A stretch of 64,000 nt of DNA. Source: Glandiceps talaboti. Lineage: Eukaryota > Hemichordata > Enteropneusta > Spengelidae. The stretch spans positions 9,156,540 to 9,220,539 of the forward strand of contig NC_135569.1 in NCBI RefSeq assembly GCF_964340395.1, in the 5' to 3' direction. This document shows, piece after piece, positions 56,110 to 64,000 of this stretch; positions within the stretch are counted from its first letter, which is position 1, and every line of letters starts with the position of its first letter. The position numbers were made by a program, and so were the translations under genes. The notes under the pieces are model-generated. The model ran no database searches, was not told the origin of the DNA, and saw only the letters and a list, made by a program, of their open reading frames with translations.

Positions 56110-56858
56110 TAAGTGAATAATATTTCTACTGCTAAGGGGTGAGATCAATAGTTCAATGTAGGATAAAAAACTAAATTCTTTTACTTGGGCCTCAGACCCC
56201 CCACCCCCTTCTAATTTTATTGCCCAAAATTGAAACTTGCTTCAAACCACACAATCAATTTCAAATCAGTATGTAGTAGTATGTAGTGCTATGAATATAA
56301 AGCCACTTTACCTTATTTAGTACTATATAAAAATACTTCCTTTTCTCAATTTGACATTTTTAAAAGGATTATTGGTATTTAGGGATACCAAACATCTATT
56401 AAAAGTAGAATTTATTTTGTAGGATGAGAATCAATCTCATTAAAATCTAATATATAAAAAAACTAAATTCTTTTTTGGGGGAAGGGGGGGGGGGGTTAAG
56501 TCATTTCAGTTCTCATCTAATCTGATTAAAATCGAATGTAGATGTCGGCTAATCGTTCATCTGTATTTTACCTCGGCGTCTTTGCTTCAACTGACCTTTG
56601 ACATGTCTACGCTTTCATCTTGATGACCACTTTCCACTCGTGGAGGCGGTCACCAAGACAAAAGCGTAGACAGATGATGTCAAAGGTCAGTTGAAGCAAA
56701 GACAATGAAGGTAAAATACAGATGAACGATTAGCCGACATCTACATTCGATTTTAATCAGATTAGATGAGAACTAAAATGGCTTAACTCCTCCCCCCCCG
56801 TAAAAGAATTTAGTTTTTTATTCTAACTACTGATCTCGCCCCCAAGTTGCTTATTATC
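56110..56858. mobile_element. large foldback element
   Basis: Core arms 56453-56630 and 56646-56823 are inverted copies of about 178 bp with few differences (for example CATCTAATCTGATTAAAATC, GTAGATGTCGGCTAATCGTT, TTCAACTGACCTTTGACAT) around a short loop containing CCACTCGTGG. The right arm continues to 56858; its outer part (GAATTTAGTTTTTTATTC, GATCTCGCCCCC) pairs with 56131-56185, so the left arm appears interrupted by about 265 bp. The motif AAAAACTAAATTCTTTT is present twice on the left (56166, 56455). Confidence 0.85.
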
Positions 56859-56934
56859 TCATGTGAAACATAGAGAAAATATAAGATTGATAAATATTTA
56901 TTATATATGTATTATATACACTCTTGACTCCTAC

Positions 56935-57605
56935 TCCCCCCCCTTCCCCCCACTCCTCTTCTACCCCCCTTTCCCCCACTCCTCTTCTACCCCCTTTCCC
57001 CATCTACCCCCCCTTTCCCCCACTCCTCTTCTACCCTCCCACCTTTCCCCCCATTCCTCTTCTACCCCCCCCTTTCCCCCCACTCCTCTTCTACCCTCCC
57101 CCCTTTCCTCATCTACCCTCCCCCTTTCCCCCCACTCCTCTTCTACCCTTTCCCCCCACTCCTCATCTACCCTCCCCCCTTTCCCCCCACTCCTCATCTA
57201 CCCTCCCCCCTTTCCTCATCTACCCTCCCCCTTTCCCCCCACTCCTCTTCTACCCTTTCCCCCCACTCATCTACCCTCCCCCCTTTCCCCCCACTCCTCA
57301 TCTACCCTCCCCCCTTTCCCCCCACTCCTCTTCTACCCTCCCCCCCTTTCCTCATCTACCCTCCCCCTTTCCCCCCACTCCTCTTCTACCCTTTCCCCCA
57401 CTCATCTACCCTCCCCCTTTCCCCCACTCTTCTACCCTCCTCCTTTCCCCATTCCTCTTCTTCCCCCCCACTCCTCATCTACCCTCCCCCCTTTCCCCCC
57501 ACTCCTCAACCCTCCCCCTTTCCTCTTCTACCCTCCCCCCTTTCCTCTTCTACCCTTTCTCCCACTCATCTACCCCCCCTTTCCTCTTATACCCTCCCCC
57601 CCTTT
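56935..57605 (+). repeat. 670-bp pyrimidine-only tract with 30-40 bp units
   Basis: Units such as CCCTTTCCCCCCACTCCTCT and TCTACCCTCC repeat about 18 times; the plus strand is almost pure C/T with only A interruptions and no G. Long Pro/Ser/Leu frames here are artefacts. Confidence 0.93.
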
Positions 57606-58164
57606 TGAAGTCAAACACTTTACCCACTAGACCACATGGATCTTATAATAATGTAGGTACATATATATACACAGTGACACTCATTTTAAATGAAGAGTTT
57701 ATTTGCCAAAGCAAAATGATCTGTACAATATATTTACACGTCTTGTCTTTTCCTTTGACAGACAAATGCGAGCAATTTTCTTGACAATGTCCTAAATAGA
57801 AAACTTGTAAAACAAGTTTATGTGACGGCTAAGATTGAAATACTAGAGAGCAAAATAAATACATATACTGATACAACTCTATCCATTTTGATTATTTGAT
57901 GCTGAATGTCTGGAATGAAAGTTAAAAGATTTGTTCAGCGAAACACAACTATGGTGGTGATTGAAATATCACAAAAACAAAAGATCAATTAGTTTGGCCA
58001 CAGGGAGCGCTGTTCCAAAGTAGGTTTTTGACTGGCAGTATCACAGTCGGGATCACAATGGCCCACTTGAAAAATAAGTCTACCTGTTTAAAAGCTTATT
58101 TTCATTGTCGTAAACAACAGCCTCTTTCACGGCGCCGTTCAAGACATCAGACATCAAAATAACA
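57606..58164. other. gene-free stretch
   Basis: Contains a fragment (GTTTGGCCACAGGGAGCGCT) of the dispersed repeat seen at 49541 and 50690. Nothing else. Confidence 0.45.
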
Positions 58165-58380
58165 TTTTAAAACATTTTTGCGGAACAACGCCCTCTTTGG
58201 CAATAATAAGCAAGTGTCTGGACTGTTGACGTTATCTTGTCATGACAGCGGCGACACAGCGCATGCAGTTGCGGCGACGACGCTTGAGTATTTCAAATAG
58301 GGTTATTCAAATAGGGTTTTCGTGCCAATCGTTTAGAGAAGCTGGGAAGGCCCATGTTACAAGCTGTCAAAATAAAACCA
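58165..58380 (+). repeat. dispersed repeat G, copy 2
   Basis: See 6537-6835. Includes GGAACAACGCCCTCTTTGGC, GGCGGCGACG-like GTTGCGGCGACGACGCTTGA and TTTAGAGAAGCTGGGAAGGC. Confidence 0.6.
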
Positions 58381-59675
58381 ACAAATTTTTCCTACCATTA
58401 GAAATGTATTGTAGGCCACACTGCACTGCCGCCTACTATGTTACATTAACTGAAGGAGCAAATAAATGTACAATGTAATGGGACAAAGTCTGAAATTTTT
58501 TGGTTTTAGTGATGGATGATGGATTCATCTTTCTTCCAACTACTATTAGTACTAAAACATATGTATGTCAAAAAATTGAGATTTGTACTCAAGTATAATA
58601 TCACATAATTTGGGAATCAAAAACTTACATACATCAGTTGTAAAAGCCTATTCTTGAATACTCAGTACCTCACGCTCTGTTGGACCACACTTCCTCCTAA
58701 AATAAGTTTCATTATGAATGATGTACATGTATTTTGTGAAGTGACTTACTAGTATCTGAAAATGGAGATCTTAGTTACAATGTTTCAAGATTCATTGTCG
58801 ACACCTCACACTCTCATAATATGAATATTTACCATGTTCAGTTCAAAATCAACACATTTTGTTGGTGATTATTTCTGTAAAATGTTTTGTGAGAAAAATG
58901 TGCCAGGAAATATTTCCGTCAGCTGACATAATTACAAATTTTTGGCGAAGAAAATAGCCAACCGTTTTTTCAGAAGACAAAATGGGAGAACAGGAAAGTG
59001 TGATAATTTCTGGATTAAAATTTTGGCGGGAATACAACTATGCATACAATGTGTTGGACAACATGGTAGGAAAACATGTCATGGTTATCACTACATCAGT
59101 ATGTGAGAAATCTCAATGTCTGCAATATTTGATTTTACTTTCAATTACATCAGTTTGACAGAAAACTGGAGGTAAAAAGTAGGAATTAATGAATGAATGA
59201 ATGGATGGAGTTGTATATTTATTTGTTAGTCTGATAGTATATTTATTAAATCTTAGAGTGGCATTCGATAAAAATATGATAAATTGTGATATTCATATAA
59301 GTGTGATCCTGTTTTTGTTAATTATATCACTCCCTGATTTTGAGAATCTTGTGTTTTGTGAGGCATGTTTTCAAATACACAGAAGGGCAAATTCAAAAAT
59401 GTTCACCCATCAATTCATGATGACGTTTCATAACTTGTGCTTTGACTGTAAGTTCAAATAATTAGTCATGAGGATGTTTCATGAAGTATTCACATGCAAA
59501 TCTTTTTAGTGCATGAATCTAAATACAGTCACAGGTGTGAGTAAACTTTACTTGCCCCTACACATTGGAATGATTGCCCTTTATTCCAAATCCTTAGATG
59601 TGACCTTTCGTCTGCAACAGTTTTCCCCAAAATGTGCACAACTTTATTTCAGTGATAAGAAATACGCAACTTTCC
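58381..59675. other. gene-free stretch
   Basis: AT-rich. Short frames only, no splice support. Confidence 0.45.
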
Positions 59676-59845
59676 TGATTATGGATTCAACACTTAAGAG
59701 AAAACGTTTCATATATGCAAATTTCCTCATTATGAATTCAACATTTAAGACAAAATGTTTCATATATGCAAATTTCCTCATTATGAATTCAACACTTATG
59801 ACAAAATGTTTGAAATATGCAAATTTCTTGATTACACATACAAGA
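59676..59845 (+). repeat. 54-bp tandem repeat, about 3 units
   Basis: Units share AAATTTCCTCATTATGAATT, CAACA(C/T)TTA and ATATATGCAAATTTCCT. In-frame peptide YANFLIMNST repeats but lacks gene context. Confidence 0.85.
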
Positions 59846-60069
59846 TTTGACTAGAAAGTTAAAAATTTCTGTGCACAATTTTTCTGAATTCTGACTCCTT
59901 ATGATTTTTCAACTCTAGTAAATATTTTCATCAGTAAAATTTTGAGTGTATGAAAAGTTATAACTAGAAATAGTTCATGAATAATTGTAGAAAGAACTGC
60001 AGTGAGATTGTCAAATATATCCTAGTACAAATGTAAGATTTGACTTAGTAAGTATTAGAAATAGCATCC

Positions 60070-60745
60070 AATCACAAATATTAGTATGCAAATGACTATA
60101 TGAATAACATTAAATATGCAAATTACCATGAGGATGGTATTAGATATGCAAATGCCCATATGAAGAACACATGGATACTTGAGATGTACTCATGATCAAG
60201 TGCATGACATCATAAATATGCAAATGACCAAGTGCATCATATTAGATGTGCATGTGATGTTGAATGAGATAAGTATGCAAATCACTACTAAGCGAATGAC
60301 ATCAGATGTACACTGAGTAAAATATGCTAATGACAAAGTGAATGACACCCAAGATACGTACGTGCATTACTGAGTAAATGACATCATAAATATGCATACG
60401 ACTATGTGAATGACATTAGATATGCAAATGACTATGTAAATTAGTTCATACATATGCATATCACTGTGAATACATTAGATATGCAAATATATGCATATGA
60501 CTGTGAATGACATTCGATATGCAAATGACTATGTAAATTAGATCATAAATATGCAGACCATGTGGAATGGCACCAAAGATATACTCATGATCAAGTGAAA
60601 GATATTGGATGTGTGATATTAGATCTGCAAATGGTTGTAAATGATGTCAAGAATATGCAAATGAGCATGTGATGACACTACAGATAAACACTTGACTTGA
60701 GACTGAACAGAATTACAAGTATGCAAATCTTCATGTGAAGGATAT
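60070..60745 (+). repeat. degenerate array of TATGCAAATGA motifs
   Basis: About ten exact ATGCAAAT octamers, plus variants (ATGCTAAT, ATGCATAT), occur every 30-70 bp, usually followed by GAC(T/C)A and GTGAATGACAT(T/C)AGA. It continues the 59676 array in looser form. Confidence 0.8.
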
Positions 60746-61644
60746 TAGAGATATGAAAATGAGTCAGTGATAGTTTTTACATTAATTGCACTGATTTGAT
60801 TGAAAGTACACATATTATATGTGAGTGTTCTGATCAAAAATAAGTACAAATTTGGCATGATATGAACAATATAAGGTTTGAAGAACAAGCAATGTTGGTA
60901 ACATTACCAAGGAAAATTCCTCACCTTCTGATTTCTTTGTTCAGTACTGTTGTAAATCAGTACTAATATATAAATATGCTGAAGCACATATCGTCACAAT
61001 TCAATACCAGTTCAGTTTACCACTAGTTGTTAGTTAGCCCTGACCACTGTCATTTGGCTTTCCATTTCTGCCCAAAGAGCCATGCCTGAAATAGCATTGA
61101 TATCCACCATGCATTGCCAGGAAGTTGAATTGGTTATTTTGTGCAAATATCCACTCATTAATATTCAATCAAAAGTCCAGTTGACCTCAAAGGGTTACTC
61201 AACACATTGTCTAATATGTAAATTATGTAAACCACTCAACTCCACTCACATTCTCTAAGTAAGTTATGTGGGGAAGCATTGTTTATATCTGAGCTCAAAT
61301 TGAATTGACCACAGCTGTTCAGTGCTGGTAATTTCAAGTTCTGAACAGATTTCTTTTGTATTGAGGTCTCAAGGCTTGGCTCTGCTCTGGGTCAGACAGA
61401 ATTGTCAAGCAAAGTCTCTGAGCATGATACTTGTACAATTCATTTTAAGTCACTATCCCTGTTCATAGTCACGGACAGCCTTCCAAACAACCCAGATCGT
61501 TCAACAATTTTTTTTACAGACTAACTTGATTATGAGTGATACATGTCATACAATTTGTGTATATTTTAGACTATCAAACAGAAAATGTCAAAAATGGATT
61601 TCCATATTAGGCCTTCTTCATTTCTTAAAAATATTCTGAATTAT
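60746..61644. other. gene-free stretch
   Basis: No supported coding sequence or shared repeat. Confidence 0.45.
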
Positions 61645-62000
61645 TTTAAAGGGACACAAGCTGAGTTTATAACCTTTGTACTCAAGTGAAAATACTTCAA
61701 TAAAACCACATTCCAGTATAATGTTAATATCAATGCATGTCTTCTGTAACATTACAATTCTCTTCTTGCTTTGTTAGAACAGTTGAGTGCATAGTAGGAA
61801 TTTGCTGGACATTTTTTTGATACGTATAAGTTACGTCATCAGATTGTTTATGAGTTATATCATGATACCAGGTTTGAGTTCAGTCAGAGCAAGTGGTGGT
61901 TAAGTGTGTGCTTCAGTAAGTAGAATAATGTGAGTATCTTTTAAATATGCAGCAAAAATTACTTCCAAATACTGATAAACTCAGCTTGTGCCCCTTTAAA
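61645..62000. mobile_element. MITE family B, copy 2
   Basis: Termini TTTTAAAGGGACACAAGCTG and CAGCTTGTGCCCCTTTAAA are a near-perfect inverted pair of about 25 bp. Interior matches 30934-31289 (AAGTTACGTCATCA, GAGTTCAGTCA, AATAATGTGAGTA). Confidence 0.85.
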
Positions 62001-62059
62001 ATAGTTGCACTGAATACACAATAACATAGACATGTAGGTATTATCATTATTTTGACCAT

Positions 62060-62450
62060 CACAGTGTTCACTTTCCATTTCTTGTTGGCAATGCTCTGTT
62101 CATCACCTATATGTGTCAGTGTTCATTTTTCATTTTACCATCTAGTAAGGACTGTCTGCTTCATGTGGCACTGCTGACGTTACCCCTTTAGGTAAGCACA
62201 GTTCATTTGACGACCTCCTGGTGGCAAATAACTGTTCACTTCATCAACTTTAGGTATTGGTGTTAATTTTACCCTCGAGGTGGCACTGTTCACTTCAAGT
62301 GGCACTCATGGTCCCTTTTACCCCAATACCACTTGGTACATGGTGGAACTGTTCTTTTGACCACCTCTAGGTGGCACTGTCCACTTTCATCATCTGTTGC
62401 TGGCACTGTTCACTTCAATTGTTTGTAAATGCCTACTAGAGGTGCTGTTT
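62060..62450 (+). repeat. degenerate GGTGGCACTGTTCACTT repeat, overlapping a gene end
   Basis: Seven or eight diverged copies of (A/T)GGTGGCACTGTTCACTT at 30-60 bp spacing; the last two overlap the final codons and stop of the minus-strand gene. Confidence 0.7.
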
Positions 62451-64000
62451 GCCTCTTTAGTTGGTGATTTCACCAACGCAAAAACTGCAGGTCCAAATGT
62501 TTGAACACTGAATACTTGTGACCGTTGCTGCTGTACACCTTGCTGCGGTAAACGTTGCTGCTGTACACTTTGCTGCTCAACACCTTTCACTTTTCTTACA
62601 TGTATTCTGTCATTCTGATGATGGTTATCATTATTCATTTTTGCTCTACTTCTGGGAAAATTGGATGTTTGTGAATTTGAAGTATGATGCAAACTTTGAG
62701 AATTATTTGAATGAATATTGAGGGGTGTCGGAGCAGTTGATGGTTTATCTCTTGTCATGACATGATTTCTATACGATCTGTGGTATTCTGGCTTGTATTC
62801 CTTTCCTGCCACATGCATATTAGGGTGTTGAGGTCTATGATTCATCTCATTTCGGTTCTCTGAATTTTGAGTAACATCATTACTGTAAATATCTGGCTCA
62901 GTTTTGCTATTCCTTTCTTTCCCATTTAAGGACAGATCATTCATTTTCCAAACTTTGGTTTCTTGATGTCCAGGTGTGTTTGTTGTTTGATGGCTGGCTG
63001 GTCTAGTTTCTACATGTCTAGGTGTTTTAGTTTCTCGATATCCAGGTATTTTAGTTTCTCGATATCCAGGTGTGTCAGTGGCTCGATGCCCAGGTGTGTT
63101 AGTGGCTCGATATCCAGGTATTTCAGTTTCTCGATATCCAGGTGTGTTAGTGGCGCGATGCCCAGGTGTATTAGTGGCTCGATGCCCAGGTGGTTTAGTT
63201 TGTAGATATGGAAGTCTTCCATTTTCTTGATCCCTAGGTGTGTTTGTCGTTTGATGCCCAGCTGGTTTAGTTTCTTGATGCCCATGTGAGTTAGTTTCAC
63301 CTTCACTATTATCATCTTCATCAAAATTTGTAAGCTTTCTGAGCTGATCAACTAGAGAGGTAGTACTTGCTGACTTTTTCTTTACTTCCACTGGGACTGA
63401 CTTCCTTAGCTTGGCACGATGTACCTGGTGGAAACTGCTACGAGGCAAGCCAAATGATCGCTTCATGGTTAAAGGACTCACCGTAACGTCATTGGATTGA
63501 ACATTCTGTTTCTTCCTGATCATGTGATTGACAAATGCTTGATATTCTGACTGGTCAAAAATGTCACGTAACATCAAACTGTCAAGGCTAGCAGCTTTAT
63601 GAGGATACTGCTGTTCTTGTTCTGCTGCAAATCTACCAAGGCATTCAATGGACATGTCAACCACTGTGTCCGCAGAAGAACTGCTACTGGTCGACATAGT
63701 ATCATCGCTCCCTGGACTTCCTTTTTCTTTCCAGATGGAATCTTGTGATGTTGCATTAACAGTAACAATGGCAGTGGAGCTAGGTGATGATGTGTTGTCA
63801 AGTGCAGGATTCCTGTTGCCTGGCAACAAAGAGGAAGGAGAAGACTTTGTATCTGTACCATCTGATGCTTGCGACGACCTCCGGTTGATGCTTGTCATCC
63901 TGTCCATATCCCTGACTGGAACTCTTTTCCACTCTTGTGTCTTACTACTTCCAATTTCAGAACATACATCGCCATTCTTCTCGATACAATCCTGTATTTC
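62390..64000 (-). CDS. 3' part of unrecognised gene, disordered protein with 10-residue repeats (partial)
   Basis: An uninterrupted frame of 536 codons runs from the window edge (64000, still open) to a stop at 62390-62392; the true start is outside. Order of regions: EIQDCIEKNGDVCSEIGSS; a Ser/Thr-rich stretch (STSSSSSADTVVD); a more conserved-looking helical block (IECLGRFAAEQEQQYPHKAA, SLDSLMLRDIFDQSEYQAFV, NHMIRKKQNVQSNDV); a basic block (KLRKSVPVEVKKKSA); an acidic patch; then about a dozen Pro-bounded 10-residue repeats of the type GHRATNTPGYRETKIPGYRE (62965-63290), and a Gln-rich end (QQQRLPQQGVQQQRSQ). No membrane segment. The SLDSLMLRDIFDQSEYQAFV block looks like the real domain remnant; the rest is probably disordered. 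I do not recognise the family. It converges with TMCO4. Confidence 0.8.
   Translation of the reverse strand, partial: EIQDCIEKNGDVCSEIGSSKTQEWKRVPVRDMDRMTSINRRSSQASDGTDTKSSPSSLLPGNRNPALDNTSSPSSTAIVTVNATSQDSIWKEKGSPGSDDTMSTSSSSSADTVVDMSIECLGRFAAEQEQQYPHKAASLDSLMLRDIFDQSEYQAFVNHMIRKKQNVQSNDVTVSPLTMKRSFGLPRSSFHQVHRAKLRKSVPVEVKKKSASTTSLVDQLRKLTNFDEDDNSEGETNSHGHQETKPAGHQTTNTPRDQENGRLPYLQTKPPGHRATNTPGHRATNTPGYRETEIPGYRATNTPGHRATDTPGYRETKIPGYRETKTPRHVETRPASHQTTNTPGHQETKVWKMNDLSLNGKERNSKTEPDIYSNDVTQNSENRNEMNHRPQHPNMHVAGKEYKPEYHRSYRNHVMTRDKPSTAPTPLNIHSNNSQSLHHTSNSQTSNFPRSRAKMNNDNHHQNDRIHVRKVKGVEQQSVQQQRLPQQGVQQQRSQVFSVQTFGPAVFALVKSPTKEANSTSSRHLQTIEVNSASNR
62965..63290 (-). repeat. 30-bp coding minisatellite
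   Basis: Within the gene above. Units of 30 bp on plus read like GGTGTGTTAGTGGCTCGAT and ATCCAGGT; two alternating unit types (ATNTPGH/Y and ETKIPGY) suggest a 60-bp higher-order unit in places. Confidence 0.85.

Noticed and set aside
56863-57784. Proline-rich proteins of 255 and 286 residues
   Set aside because: Low-complexity pyrimidine tract; any frame gives P/S/L-rich peptides.

Overview
The window is animal nuclear DNA: AT-rich, gene-sparse, with spliced genes using GT-AG introns, dense microsatellites, many short inverted-repeat elements and decayed CR1/L2-like LINE pieces. A marine invertebrate such as a hemichordate, lancelet or lophotrochozoan fits best, but nothing here fixes the species. 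There are no bacterial operons, CRISPR arrays or prophages.

Layout. 0-13 kb is mostly non-coding. It holds a minus-strand gene seen through a well-supported terminal exon (5484-6161) and a Cys-rich exon with strong splice sites (11731-11910); both may belong to one gene, which I do not recognise. 13-35 kb has no gene I can support. It is filled by satellites (a 54-bp array at 13.78-14.98 kb with relatives at 9.2 and 23.1-23.4 kb; a 28-bp array at 20 kb; a 261-bp tandem duplication at 22.4 kb), microsatellites and MITE-like foldbacks. 35.86-52.58 kb carries the one gene that can be read from start to stop: a 12-exon plus-strand orthologue of TMCO4 (DUF726 alpha/beta-hydrolase-like membrane protein), predicted at 967 aa, with an acidic N-terminal extension and a repeat-bearing C-terminal tail. 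Every exon junction keeps frame. 52.6-62.4 kb is again repeats. 62.39-64 kb holds the 3' part of an unrecognised minus-strand gene with a 10-residue coding minisatellite; it runs off the window and converges on TMCO4.

Repeats. At least six families of short inverted-repeat element recur inside the window: family A (about 360 bp, five copies plus a fragment, one split by another element), B (two copies), C (two), D (two), E (two) and a large foldback at 56.45-56.82 kb. LINE remnants lie at 31.5-32.1, 35.37-35.72 and 52.97-53.10 kb, and a tRNA-derived SINE at 38.77-39.06 kb.

Points most worth a second look: an inverted partial copy of the intron 8/exon 9 boundary of TMCO4 lying in its own intron 6; two homologous exon-like cassettes in intron 10, one of which keeps frame; the nested element with an 8-bp target duplication at 47.48-48.52 kb; and the dispersed satellite family that changes period between loci. 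I found no convincing new multi-gene system.
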